Positions 9,872 to 19,034 of a stretch of DNA of 64,000 nt are shown here, piece by piece. Source of the DNA: Rhodococcus sp. SBT000017 (GTDB lineage: Bacteria; Actinomycetota; Actinomycetes; Mycobacteriales; Mycobacteriaceae); assembly GCF_003688915.1 (NCBI RefSeq), contig NZ_REFU01000001.1:1736001-1800000 (forward strand). The letters are read 5' to 3'. Made by a program: the position numbers and the translations under genes. Each line of letters starts with the position of its first letter. Within the stretch, counting starts at the first letter, position 1. The notes below the pieces were generated by a model. That model was given only the letters and a program-made list of their open reading frames with translations, was not told where the DNA came from and did not search any database.

Positions 9872-11074
9872 CTAGATCGTCGCCTCCCCTGCGCGAGCGC
9901 CGACGAACCGTCGTCGGACGCGTCCACGAACGCCGGTGACGACTTCGTAGCTGATTGTCTCGAGCGCATCCGCCCAATCCTGAGCGTGCGCCTCTCCCCT
10001 GTCCCCTGATCCGAACAGTAGCGCCTCGTCGCCGACCGCGACACCCGAGCGGTCACCACCGAGGTCGACAACGAATTGATCCATGCACACTCGTCCCACC
10101 GAGGGATAGCGACGACCTGCGATGGTCACCTCGAACCGCCCGCTGAGGCGGCGAACGACCCCGTCGGCGTATCCGAGTGCGACGAGTGCAACCACGGTGT
10201 CGGCGGAAGCGGTCCAGGTGTAGCCGTAGGACACAGACTCACCCTCGCTCACCTTCTTGATGTTCGCAACCTGCGCCGATAGCGTCATGACCGGGCGCAA
10301 CCCGAACGTTCCCAGCTCGGGGACCGGCGACAAGCCGTACAGGGCAATACCCGGGCGGACCAGGTCGAAACCGAGATCGGGTCTGGTCAGCGTGGCTGCC
10401 GAGTTGGACAGGTGCACGACGGCGGGAGGCGTTCCGCGTCGGGTGGCGCGCCGCACCGCGTCGCGAAGCCGCTCGGCCTGGGCGTCATTGGCGGGGTGCG
10501 CCGGTTCGTCCGAGCAGGCCAAATGCGAGAACATTCCGGTCAATCTCACTGCGCCCTCCGCGACGGCGGCCGCAGTGGCGTCGAGTACGACGTCGAGATC
10601 CGATTCCGCGACCCCGTTGCGATTGAGCCCGGTATCGATCTTGAGCGAGAGATCAGCGGTGGAACCGACTCGGCGTGCTGCTTCGACCACGGCGTCCAGC
10701 TGGGCAGCCGTGGAGACCCCGATCCCCACCTGCTCGGCGATCGCCGCCGCGAAATCGGAGTCCGTTCGGTGCAACCACGCCAACACCGGGACCGTCACAC
10801 CGGCAGCGCGGAGTTCGAGGGCCTCACCGATGGTGGTGACGCCGAGCTCGTGCGCCCCCGCTGCGACTGCGGCGTGTGCGACTTCGACGGCACCGTGGCT
10901 GTAGCCGTCGGCCTTGACCACCGCCATCACGGCGGCGTCCCCGGCGAACTGCTGCAGCACGCGAACGTTGTGGGCCACGGCGTCGAGGTCGACGGACGCC
11001 ACCGCGCCCGAACCCGTCCGAGGATCGGTCCTCTCGTCGCCGCAGCCGATGGTCACAACATTCGATAGTGCCAT
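9872..11074 (-). CDS. alr: Alanine racemase
   Basis: 400 residues, PLP-dependent fold-III enzyme making D-alanine for peptidoglycan. The PLP lysine is K54 in AVVKADGYSHG, the opposing catalytic tyrosine is in VSYGYTW (about Y283), and the C-terminal VGRVCMDQ motif is present. Family length is normal. It lies between nnr and the hydrolase in the glmS operon, so two cell-wall precursor enzymes are co-transcribed. Confidence 0.97.
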   Translation of the reverse strand: MALSNVVTIGCGDERTDPRTGSGAVASVDLDAVAHNVRVLQQFAGDAAVMAVVKADGYSHGAVEVAHAAVAAGAHELGVTTIGEALELRAAGVTVPVLAWLHRTDSDFAAAIAEQVGIGVSTAAQLDAVVEAARRVGSTADLSLKIDTGLNRNGVAESDLDVVLDATAAAVAEGAVRLTGMFSHLACSDEPAHPANDAQAERLRDAVRRATRRGTPPAVVHLSNSAATLTRPDLGFDLVRPGIALYGLSPVPELGTFGLRPVMTLSAQVANIKKVSEGESVSYGYTWTASADTVVALVALGYADGVVRRLSGRFEVTIAGRRYPSVGRVCMDQFVVDLGGDRSGVAVGDEALLFGSGDRGEAHAQDWADALETISYEVVTGVRGRVRRRFVGARAGEATI

Positions 11075-11154
11075 CCGAGCCGCCGATACGACGGATCAGG
11101 GTGGCACATCTCGTGACACATCACGAACCGGAAGTGGGCCACGCACGACCACGG

Positions 11155-12588
11155 TCAGACTGTGAGAGAGCGCACGGTTCGGATGGCGTCGGGGATGGAC
11201 TCGCACAGCGGACTCGCAGAAATGGGTGCCGCGAACTCTCCGTCCGACCCGTGAGCCGCACGGGCTGCGGCCAGTGCGTGGACCTTCGCTCCGCAGGCAG
11301 CCGCGGTGGACGGCGTCATTCCTGACGCGAGCAGGGCCCCGAGGATGCCGGAGAGTACGTCGCCCGAGCCTGCGGTCGATGCGGCCGATCCCCCGGCGTC
11401 GCTGACGTACGTGGTGCCGTCTGCGTCGGCGACGATCGTCGCTCGTCCCTTGAGGAGAACGGTGACGCCCCAGCGCGCAGCAAGATCTCGAACCGATCCC
11501 ATCCGGTCGGGTGCAGGGTCGGCTCCCGTCAGGCGGGCGAATTCTCCGGCATGCGGGGTCAGCAGCGTATGTGCGGCGCGTCCGGCAACCCAGCGTTCGT
11601 TGTGCGCGAGAACCGTGAGCGCATCCGCGTCGACGACGACCGGCAGGTCCGTTTCGAGAACTCGGCGCACGATGTCCGCCGACTCCTCGTCGGTGCCGAA
11701 ACCGGGACCGACCACCCACGCCTGCACCTGTCCCGCCGCGTCGAGGTCCGGGGCGGCCACGACCTCCGGATAGTGCGACACGACCTCTGCGCCTGCGCTT
11801 CCCACATAGCGGACCATTCCGGAGGTGGCCGCGACCGCTGCGCCCACACAGAGCAGTGCCGCACCGGGGAACGTGGAGCTGCCGGCCAGGACACCCACCA
11901 CACCCTGCGAGTACTTGTCGGCCGCGGCTGTCGGGATCGGCCACACCCGTCCCACGTCGGCCGGCTCGAACGACGTCATCGCCGGAGCCGGCAGCTCCAG
12001 GCCGATGTCCACGAGTTCGATTCGGCCACAACGAGGTACGGCCAGCACGTGAACGGGCTTGCGGGCACCGAACGTCACCGTCACGTCGGCCGTCACGGCC
12101 GGCCCCGAGACGGCACCGGTCTCCACGTCGACTCCACTGGGCACGTCCACTGCCACGATCGGTGCGGTGATCTGCTCGACCACGGCAGCAGCATCGGGCC
12201 GCAGCGGACCCTTGCCGGAAATCCCCACGATGGCGTCGACCACGATGTCGGCAGGTCCGCACCGAGTCACCACGCGTCCGCCCGACGAGCGCAGGGCCTC
12301 GAGACCTTCGGCATGCACCCGCGTCGGGTCGAGCAGGAGAGCCGACACCGAGACGCCGCGTCGACGCAGATACGCCCCGGCCCACAGACCGTCACCGCCG
12401 TTGTCGCCCGTGCCCACCAGAATCGTCACGCGACGCCCCGCGACGCCTCCTGTACGCACGGCCAGCTCGCCCGCCACGACCGTGGCCAGTCCGTACGCGG
12501 CGCGGCGCATCAGAACGCCGTTCGGCAGGGAATTCAGCAGCGGCGCTTCCGCATTCCTAATCTGCTCGGGTGTGTAGTAGCCGCGCAT
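11155..12588 (-). CDS. nnr: Bifunctional NAD(P)HX epimerase/dehydratase
   Basis: 477 residues. The N-terminal half is the YjeF-type epimerase (NnrE; GTGDNGGDGLW motif near residue 60). The C-terminal half is the ADP-dependent dehydratase (NnrD), with LTPHAGEFARL and the nucleotide-site stretch GSGDVLSGILGALLASG. It repairs hydrated NADH and NADPH. The start is ATG eight bases after the glmS stop; 80 bases separate it from alr. Equivalent to Rv3433c in M. tuberculosis, also near glmS and alr. Confidence 0.95.
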   Translation of the reverse strand: MRGYYTPEQIRNAEAPLLNSLPNGVLMRRAAYGLATVVAGELAVRTGGVAGRRVTILVGTGDNGGDGLWAGAYLRRRGVSVSALLLDPTRVHAEGLEALRSSGGRVVTRCGPADIVVDAIVGISGKGPLRPDAAAVVEQITAPIVAVDVPSGVDVETGAVSGPAVTADVTVTFGARKPVHVLAVPRCGRIELVDIGLELPAPAMTSFEPADVGRVWPIPTAAADKYSQGVVGVLAGSSTFPGAALLCVGAAVAATSGMVRYVGSAGAEVVSHYPEVVAAPDLDAAGQVQAWVVGPGFGTDEESADIVRRVLETDLPVVVDADALTVLAHNERWVAGRAAHTLLTPHAGEFARLTGADPAPDRMGSVRDLAARWGVTVLLKGRATIVADADGTTYVSDAGGSAASTAGSGDVLSGILGALLASGMTPSTAAACGAKVHALAAARAAHGSDGEFAAPISASPLCESIPDAIRTVRSLTV

Positions 12589-12596
12589 GCCGAGCG

Positions 12597-14459
12597 CTAT
12601 TCGACGGTGACGGACTTGGCCAGGTTGCGCGGCTTGTCCACGTCGTAGCCGCGCGCCTGGGCGACCTCGGCCGCGAACACCTGCAGAGGAATCGTCGACA
12701 GCAGCGGTTGCAACAGCGTCGAGGCCGCCGGGATCTCGATCAAGTTGTCCGCGAAGGGGCGCACTGCCTCGTCGCCCTCTTCGGCGATGACGACCGTTCG
12801 CGCACCGCGCGCCTGGATCTCGCGAATGTTGCTCAGCATCTTCGAGTGCAACACCGCCCGACCCTTCGGCGACGGCATCACGATGATCACCGGAACGCCG
12901 TCCTCGATCAGCGCGATCGGACCGTGCTTGAGCTCGCCGGCCGCGAAGCCCTCCGCGTGCATGTACGCCAGCTCCTTGAGCTTGAGCGCGCCTTCGAGAG
13001 CAACGGGGTATCCGACGTGTCGGCCGAGGAACAGAATGGTCGTGGCCGTCGAGAGCTCGCGCGCGAGCGCCCGAACCGGTTCGACCGTCTCGAGAACCCG
13101 CTGCACCAACTCGGGCATCGCTTCGAGTTCGGCGAATTCACGCGCAACCTCGTCGGGATACTTGGTGCCGCGAGCCTGCGCCAACGCCAGCCCGACCAGG
13201 TAGTTCGCGGTCACCTGGGCGAGAAAGGCCTTGGTCGACGCGACGCCGATCTCCGGACCGGCCCGCGTGTAGAGCACAGCGTCCGCCTCGCGCGGAATCT
13301 GCGAGCCGTTGGTGTTGCACACCGCGAGAACTCGCGCCTTCTGGTCCTTGGCGTGCCGAACGGCTTCGAGTGTGTCCGCAGTCTCGCCGGACTGCGAGAT
13401 GGCCACGACGAGGGTCGAACGATCGAGAACCGGGTCGCGGTAGCGGAATTCGCTGGCCAATTCCACCTCGACCGGCAGCCGGGTCCAGTGCTCGATCGCG
13501 TACTTGGCGAGCAGGCCGGAGTGGTATGCGCTACCGCAGGCCACGACGAACACCTTGTCGACGTCGCGCAATTCCTGATCGGACAGTCGCTGCTCGTCGA
13601 GCACGATTCGACCGTTGTCGAAGTGACCGAGCAATGTGTCCGCCACCGCTGCGGGCTGCTCCTGGATCTCCTTGAGCATGAAGTAGTCGTGGCCGCCCTT
13701 CTCGGCGGCTGCCAGATCCCAGTCGATTCGGAACGGACGCCCCTGCGCCTCGTTGCCCTCGAAATCGCTGATGCCGTAGCCGTCGGCGGTGATCACGACG
13801 ACCTGGTCCTGGCCGAGTTCCACGGCGTCGCGGGTGTGCTCGATGAACGCAGCGACGTCGGACCCGAGGAACATCTCGCCCTCGCCGACACCGAGTACCA
13901 GGGGCGTGGAGCGACGAGCCGCGACGATCGTGTCCGCGTGATCGGAATGGGTGAACACCAGGGTGAACGCACCCTCGAGACGACGCAGAACTGCTTTCGC
14001 GCTGGCCACGAAGTCGCCCGCAGTCGGGCCTTCGGCGTAGGCACGCGAGACGAGATGGACGGCCACCTCGGTATCGGTGTCGGACAGGAACTCGATGCCG
14101 ACTGCTTCCAGTTCGGCACGCAGCGGACCGAAGTTCTCGATGATTCCGTTGTGCACCACCGCAACGGTTCCTGACGCGTCCCGATGCGGGTGAGCGTTGC
14201 GGTCGGTGGGACGGCCGTGCGTCGCCCACCGGGTGTGACCCATTCCGGTGGTGCCGACGAACGTGTCGGTGCCGATGTCGTCCAGTTCGGCCTCGAGATT
14301 CGCCAGGCGACCGGCCTTGCGCTCGACTGCCGTCGCTCCCGCGCCGTCCAGAATGGCGATGCCTGCCGAGTCGTAACCCCGATATTCCATACGCCGAAGC
14401 GCCTCGACCACCACACCCAGAGCTGGGCGGTGGCCGACGTAACCCACGATTCCGCACAT
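12597..14459 (-). CDS. glmS: Glutamine-fructose-6-phosphate aminotransferase
   Basis: 620 residues. It makes glucosamine-6-phosphate from fructose-6-phosphate and glutamine. The start is placed at MCGIVGYVG so that Cys2 becomes the N-terminal nucleophile; an open extension upstream is not coding. The glutaminase domain (about 1-240, with GHTRWATHG and the HNGIIEN loop) is followed by two SIS domains (SQSGETADT; C-terminal LAKSVTVE). First gene of the eight-gene minus-strand operon ending at tsaD. GlcN-6-P goes next to GlmM, encoded 5 kb away. Confidence 0.97.
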   Translation of the reverse strand: MCGIVGYVGHRPALGVVVEALRRMEYRGYDSAGIAILDGAGATAVERKAGRLANLEAELDDIGTDTFVGTTGMGHTRWATHGRPTDRNAHPHRDASGTVAVVHNGIIENFGPLRAELEAVGIEFLSDTDTEVAVHLVSRAYAEGPTAGDFVASAKAVLRRLEGAFTLVFTHSDHADTIVAARRSTPLVLGVGEGEMFLGSDVAAFIEHTRDAVELGQDQVVVITADGYGISDFEGNEAQGRPFRIDWDLAAAEKGGHDYFMLKEIQEQPAAVADTLLGHFDNGRIVLDEQRLSDQELRDVDKVFVVACGSAYHSGLLAKYAIEHWTRLPVEVELASEFRYRDPVLDRSTLVVAISQSGETADTLEAVRHAKDQKARVLAVCNTNGSQIPREADAVLYTRAGPEIGVASTKAFLAQVTANYLVGLALAQARGTKYPDEVAREFAELEAMPELVQRVLETVEPVRALARELSTATTILFLGRHVGYPVALEGALKLKELAYMHAEGFAAGELKHGPIALIEDGVPVIIVMPSPKGRAVLHSKMLSNIREIQARGARTVVIAEEGDEAVRPFADNLIEIPAASTLLQPLLSTIPLQVFAAEVAQARGYDVDKPRNLAKSVTVE

Positions 14460-14559
14460 GGACAACCAGGGTACTCGGCAGGGCGCGCACGACCCATTCG
14501 CTCGGGTCGACGTGTCCGGTGTCCCCCTGATGCGCATCGATTCGGTAGCGTCATCTCTC

Positions 14560-15420
14560 GTGGCGAAACCGAAGAAGCTGGCATCTGCTCTCTCCAAGCG
14601 CGGCCCGCACAAGGTGCTCCGAGGCGACCTGGCCCTCGCCGGGCAACCCGGTGTCGTCTACACCCCCGCCGAGGGCTTCGGACTGCCCGGCGTGGCCTTC
14701 GCACACGGCTGGATGCTGCGTCCCAGCCATTACACCGACACCCTGAAGCATCTTGCGTCCTGGGGCATCGTGGTTGCGGCACCGGACACCGAGCGCGGTC
14801 TCGTACCGTCCCATCGCGGCCTCGCCACCGATCTGGGCACTGTGCTCGACATCATGACCGGCGTGCGTCTCGGCCCCGGCAACATCAGCGTGCATCCGGA
14901 CAAACTCGCCACAGCAGGCCACGCGATGGGTGCAGGCACCGCAGTTCTCGCCGCGTCCCGGCGATCCGACATCAAGGCCGTCGCCGCGCTGTTCCCCGCA
15001 CCGACGGCACCCTCGTCCGAGGACGCCGCCGCGGGCCTCACCGTGCCGGGACTCGTCGTCGGAGACAACTCGAACGCGGATTCGCTCACCGATAACTCAC
15101 TCGCGCTCGCCCAGGCCTGGAACGGACCGTCCATCCTGCGACGAATCGACGGCTCGACGGCGGACGGATTCGTCGAGGGCCGCCGGATCCTCGGCGCACT
15201 CGGTATCAACAAGCCCGACCGCAAGACTCAGCAACGCACCCGCGCGGTCCTGACCGCCTTCCTGCTGTTCCACCTGACCGGTGACTCCGACTACGAGGAG
15301 CTGGCCGGAACAGCAGGAGAGATCGACGGCACCAGGGCGGTCGATCCGCACGCTCCGCTCGGGGAGCAGCCCAAGCCCAAAGCCACAGCGTCGATCAAGG
15401 CGCTGCTCGGACGGGGCTAG
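14560..15420 (+). CDS. Dienelactone-hydrolase-like alpha/beta hydrolase
   Basis: 286 residues from GTG at 14560. The fold resembles PET-hydrolase/chlorophyllase-like alpha/beta hydrolases: strand VAFAHGWMLRPSHY, then VVAAPDTERG, then an elbow reading GHAMGAG, where the usual nucleophilic Ser of G-x-S-x-G is replaced by Met in the alignment I can make (A-M-G). Catalysis is therefore doubtful. No secretion signal is seen. The start is uncertain: TAGCGT at 14545-14550 sits 9 bases before the GTG, suggesting a leaderless message; ATG 14530 is another option. Divergent from glmS. Confidence 0.75.
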   Translation: MAKPKKLASALSKRGPHKVLRGDLALAGQPGVVYTPAEGFGLPGVAFAHGWMLRPSHYTDTLKHLASWGIVVAAPDTERGLVPSHRGLATDLGTVLDIMTGVRLGPGNISVHPDKLATAGHAMGAGTAVLAASRRSDIKAVAALFPAPTAPSSEDAAAGLTVPGLVVGDNSNADSLTDNSLALAQAWNGPSILRRIDGSTADGFVEGRRILGALGINKPDRKTQQRTRAVLTAFLLFHLTGDSDYEELAGTAGEIDGTRAVDPHAPLGEQPKPKATASIKALLGRG

Positions 15421-15442
15421 TCCCGATCGTCACCGAACGGTG

Positions 15443-15712
15443 TCACACCAGCCAGGTCCTCGGCCGTTCGTCGGGATCGGTCTCGACATGCGGAGTGGGT
15501 TCTCGCCGGTCCAGGTGAGCCGGCTGCAGCACCGATCCCGACACCGGCTCGACGTCGGAGTCCGCTCTGCTCACATCGAGTGAATTCCGTCCGGCTCGGT
15601 CGACTGCAGGAGCCTGGGCCCGACTCAACGCCTCGGCCGCCCGCGACATCGCGATTCGATGCTCGTCGCGTATTCGATGCAGATCCCGACGCCACCCGCT
15701 GTCGGTGCTCAC
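15443..15712 (-). CDS. Small hydrophilic protein, third gene of a type VII-like cassette
   Basis: 89 residues with an N-terminal charged helix (RRDLHRIRDEHRIAMSRAAEALSRA) and a Pro/Asp/Glu-rich C-terminal half. No recognised domain. Its ATG overlaps the stop of the 608-residue protein by four bases, so it is translationally coupled to it. It could be a chaperone, a second small substrate or a regulator; the sequence does not decide. Confidence 0.6.
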   Translation of the reverse strand: MSTDSGWRRDLHRIRDEHRIAMSRAAEALSRAQAPAVDRAGRNSLDVSRADSDVEPVSGSVLQPAHLDRREPTPHVETDPDERPRTWLV

Positions 15713-17535
15713 AGCTCCCCCGCTTCACTCAGGCCGGCACCGCTACCCGTGTCGGCGGGTTGCGCATCGGTGACCGGTCGATCCGCAACTACCGGATGCT
15801 GCACCGCTGGCGGCTCGATGTCGGGTGACTCGGGCGGGCAGTGCTCCTGTGCATTCGAATCGGCTTCGGACGGCGGCGCAGGTTCCGCCCCAGGCACAGG
15901 CTCGGTCGCAGGCACCGGCTCGGTCGCAGGAACCGGTTCGGCAGGCGGCACGGGTTCCTCCGCCGCGACGGATTCGGCCGCAGGCAACGATTCGGACGGC
16001 ACCGATTCGGACGGCAACGCTGCAGCAGAAGCCGGTGCGTCCACCTCGTCGGTGCCACCGGGAACCTCGACGATCTCGGGTAGGCCGAACGGTCCGATTC
16101 CGAGCTCGAACGAGCGTGTTTCGAGTCCAGGAGTCTCGAGTTCGAGGGTCACCGCACCGTCGTGCGTCAGCGCGATGCGGGCACGATGCCCATCGAGCTC
16201 GGCCTCGAGATGACCACGCTCGTCGGTGGCCGCAGGCCACGGCTGCCCGGGCTGCGGCAGCGGTGCCGACTCGGGTCTCTGGTCGCCGCTCCCGTCCGGA
16301 GCAGCCTCCTTCGTGTTGTCGTCACCGGCCCGGTTGTCGTCTGCGGTGTCGCCGGAGCTTTCGAGATCTCGACCGTCGATCGTCTCGGTCAGCGCATCGT
16401 CGACGCGGTCGATGATGCCGGCGACCACTCGATCCACGAGCCCGTCCAGAGAATCCTCCAGCTCGTCACCGACGGGACCGTCTTCGCTGACAGATTCGGC
16501 CGGATCCACGCCGTCTGCTCCGACGGGTGCGGGGCTGCCGGGGAGTGACGCCGCCGGTCCGACCGCTGCGTTTCCGACCGCTGCAGGTCCGACCGCTGCC
16601 GAACCGAGAGCGGCCGGTGCGGCTCCGGAACCGGTGGGTGCCGAACCGATCTCGGCGGGAGCCGGGTTTGCGGACGAGCCGTCCGGCCCCGGCCACGGCA
16701 CTGATACTCCGGGTTTTATCGTCCAACCGCCGTCGTCGAGTTCGTCGAACGATGGCTCGTGGACACTGCCCAGAACGTCCACCACCAATGCCAGACAGCT
16801 TCGGACAGCGGTGTCCGTGGCTCCACATGCTCCGAGGACCGCCTCGCACGTACCTTGCACCCGCGGAACGAACTCGGTGTCGATCCAGCGCCTGCAGCGT
16901 TCGGCCACCTCGGCAGCGAACTCGTCGGAGACATCGCCGCCGCGCGCCCTGTCCTTCAGGTCCTCGAAGGCAGACGCCAATCGTGGGAACACCGATTCTC
17001 GATCGACCGGGAGGCACTCGACCCCCGACGCAACCAGAATCGCATCGATCTGGTCGACATCCTTGCCGTCCACCAGGTCGATGTCGATGCCGCCGACGAG
17101 CTCGGCCTTGTCGGTCACCGCGTCACGGAGCACGTCGACGGCCGCACACATCGTCTGATGAGAATCTTCGATCGACGCGAGGAACTGCGAAGCCTTTTCC
17201 TGTTCGGCCGACAGATAGGTCTGCACCGCCTCCCCCGCATCACCGTGCCAGCGCAACTGCAGGACCCGGCGAAGTTGAATCTGCTCCTCGAGCTGATCGG
17301 CGAGTACTGCGGACACCGCCCCGACGGCGTCGGCGTCGTCTCCGAGCGCACCCAGGTTGAGTCCGCGCTGCTCGTCGTACCTGGCGCACACGTCCTGATA
17401 CTGCGGGACGTCGACGCCTGGAACACGGCCGGCCAGCGGCAGGAAGCGCTCGAAGTACAGCAGTCCTTCTGCATTCGCATCGAGAATCTCGTCGATCGAC
17501 GCCCCGTCGCCGGACGAGGCCGGAGGGGGTGTCAC
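15709..17535 (-). CDS. Large WXG-containing, repeat-rich protein, candidate type VII substrate
   Basis: 608 residues from a GTG that overlaps the upstream EspC-like gene (GTGA). Residues 1-260 are helical and contain W96-H97-G98 between two helices, the WXG turn of type VII substrates. Residues about 290-360 are Pro/Ala/Gly-rich with short AAVGPAAVG repeats. A folded segment of about 60 residues (HLEAELDGHRARIAL..GLPEIVEVPGG) follows an acidic linker. The tail has EPVPAT-type repeats. No toxin motif, signal peptide or membrane segment is seen. The gene pair and the 4.6-kb distance to esxT suggest export by ESX-4 or another ESX system (inference). Confidence 0.7.
   Translation of the reverse strand: MTPPPASSGDGASIDEILDANAEGLLYFERFLPLAGRVPGVDVPQYQDVCARYDEQRGLNLGALGDDADAVGAVSAVLADQLEEQIQLRRVLQLRWHGDAGEAVQTYLSAEQEKASQFLASIEDSHQTMCAAVDVLRDAVTDKAELVGGIDIDLVDGKDVDQIDAILVASGVECLPVDRESVFPRLASAFEDLKDRARGGDVSDEFAAEVAERCRRWIDTEFVPRVQGTCEAVLGACGATDTAVRSCLALVVDVLGSVHEPSFDELDDGGWTIKPGVSVPWPGPDGSSANPAPAEIGSAPTGSGAAPAALGSAAVGPAAVGNAAVGPAASLPGSPAPVGADGVDPAESVSEDGPVGDELEDSLDGLVDRVVAGIIDRVDDALTETIDGRDLESSGDTADDNRAGDDNTKEAAPDGSGDQRPESAPLPQPGQPWPAATDERGHLEAELDGHRARIALTHDGAVTLELETPGLETRSFELGIGPFGLPEIVEVPGGTDEVDAPASAAALPSESVPSESLPAAESVAAEEPVPPAEPVPATEPVPATEPVPGAEPAPPSEADSNAQEHCPPESPDIEPPAVQHPVVADRPVTDAQPADTGSGAGLSEAGEL
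15881..15970. repeat. Five degenerate 18-bp tandem repeats in a coding region
   Basis: Units begin at 15881, 15899, 15917, 15935 and 15953. The second and third differ by a single base (GGCTCGGTCGCAGGMACC). On the minus strand they encode repeated E-P-V-P-A-T hexapeptides in the C-terminal tail of the 608-residue protein. The period is a multiple of three, so copy-number change would keep the frame. Confidence 0.8.
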
Positions 17536-17837
17536 CGGTGTGACTCGATCGCGTACGAGGTGGCGTCGTCCTGTTGCTCGTACTCGTTCATCGCGGTGGT
17601 GAGGGCATCGGAAATGTCGTCGACCGAGGACCTCCATGCCCGGACGGCACGCCCGAGCCCGAGGTGCGCCTGCGAATAGGCAGCGCCGAGGTCACCGTAG
17701 TTCCGTCCGGCCCCGGCTGTACCGAAGCCTGCGTCGGCAACGAAATCGGCGGCGTCGCCGAGCGCCTCCGCAGACACCGCCAATGCATCTGCCACGCCGC
17801 GAACTCGGTCCGCGTCCACCCGAACTCCGTCGCTCAT
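17532..17837 (-). CDS. EspC-like type VII secretion target
   Basis: 101 residues, all helical, resembling the EspC / WXG100-like family: an N-terminal helix VDADRVRGVADALAVSAEALGDAA, a central helical hairpin, and a C-terminal helix. A YxxxD secretion motif is visible near the C-terminus (Y-E-Q-Q-D in NEYEQQDDATS). A G-rich stretch, GAGGGG-type on the coding strand, precedes the start. It overlaps the next gene by four bases. Such pairs of a small helical protein and a large partner are typical of type VII substrate heterodimers. No EccC-recognition test is possible from sequence alone. Confidence 0.72.
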   Translation of the reverse strand: MSDGVRVDADRVRGVADALAVSAEALGDAADFVADAGFGTAGAGRNYGDLGAAYSQAHLGLGRAVRAWRSSVDDISDALTTAMNEYEQQDDATSYAIESHR

Positions 17838-17989
17838 ACGTTCCCGTTCCCCCCTCGAAGTGCCCCTATCTCACTATGACGTGCGCCGACTCACATCGGT
17901 TCCCCAGGGAGCGGTAACGTCCCGATGTGAAATGTCCGTAACAGGTACCTGAAGTGGCTGCACCAGCTGCTCACCGAACTAGGAGTCCC

Positions 17990-19030
17990 ATGCACATCGG
18001 AACGATGCTGAACTACAGCGGTGGTTTCAACGAGACCGTTGCCGAGGTCGCCGAGCTCGAGAAGGCAGGTCTCGACATCATTTTCGTGCCCGAGGCCTAC
18101 TCGTTCGACGCCGTCAGCCAACTCGGATTCCTCGCGGCCAAGACGAGCACGATCAAGATCGCGTCCGGCATCTTCCAGATCTACACCAGGACACCGTCAT
18201 TGACCGCCATGACCGCCGCCGGTCTCGACTACGTCTCCGATGGCCGGTTCGTACTCGGACTGGGTGCATCGGGACCTCAGGTCGTCGAGGGCTTCCACGG
18301 CGTCAAGTACGACGCACCGATCGCCAGGACCCGCGAGGTCATCGAGATCTGCCGCCAGGTCTGGCGCCGCGAGAAGGTGCAGCACCAGGGCAAGTACTAC
18401 CAGATCCCGCTGCCCGCCGACAAGGGAACCGGCCTGGGCAAGCCACTGAAGCTGATCAATCATCCTGTGCGCGATCGCATTCCGGTCGTCATTGCCGCAC
18501 TCGGACCCAAGAACGTCGAACTCACCGCCGAGATCGCCGAAGGCTGGCAGCCCATCTTCTACTTCCCGGAGAAGGCCGCCGATGTGTGGGGCGATTCGCT
18601 CGCCGCAGGCAAGGCCAAGCGTGACCCGTCACTCGGCGATCTCCAGGTCTTCGCCAGTCCCACCCTCGCCATCGGCGAGGATGCGGAGAAGTACCTCCCC
18701 TGGGTCAAGCCACACCTGGCGCTGTACATCGGCGGCATGGGAGCCAAGGGCAAGAACTTCTACAACTCCCTGGCTCAGCGATACGGGTACGAGGCCGAGG
18801 CCGAAAAGATCCAGGACCTGTACCTGGCCGGCAAGAAGGAGGAGGCCGCTGCGGCAGTTCCCGACGAGCTCGCTCGCGCGGTCAACCTCATCGGACCGGA
18901 AAGCTTCGTCAAGGAGCGAGTGGCAGCCTTCGCCGAAGCAGGTGTCACCACCCTCAATGTCGCGCCGCTCGCCGAGAACACCGCAGGACGCGTCGCGCAG
19001 CTGACCGCACTACGCGAACTGACCGCCTGA
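17990..19030 (+). CDS. LLM-class F420-dependent oxidoreductase
   Basis: 346 residues of luciferase-like monooxygenase (TIM-barrel) fold. The start MHIGTMLNYSGGF with AGGAG at 17981-17985 is firm. The IFVPEAYSFDAVSQLGFLA and DGRFVLGLGASGPQVVEG segments match the actinobacterial F420-dependent group (M. tuberculosis Rv3520c-like). Flavin or F420 use is inferred from family. The substrate is unknown. It is convergent with glmM with four bases between stops, so a shared terminator must lie inside the glmM 3' end. Confidence 0.9.
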   Translation: MHIGTMLNYSGGFNETVAEVAELEKAGLDIIFVPEAYSFDAVSQLGFLAAKTSTIKIASGIFQIYTRTPSLTAMTAAGLDYVSDGRFVLGLGASGPQVVEGFHGVKYDAPIARTREVIEICRQVWRREKVQHQGKYYQIPLPADKGTGLGKPLKLINHPVRDRIPVVIAALGPKNVELTAEIAEGWQPIFYFPEKAADVWGDSLAAGKAKRDPSLGDLQVFASPTLAIGEDAEKYLPWVKPHLALYIGGMGAKGKNFYNSLAQRYGYEAEAEKIQDLYLAGKKEEAAAAVPDELARAVNLIGPESFVKERVAAFAEAGVTTLNVAPLAENTAGRVAQLTALRELTA

Positions 19031-19034
19031 GACG

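Noticed and set aside
12570..14174. 534-codon frame antisense to glmS
   Set aside because: Composition is that of a reverse-complement shadow. glmS is complete and conserved on the other strand.
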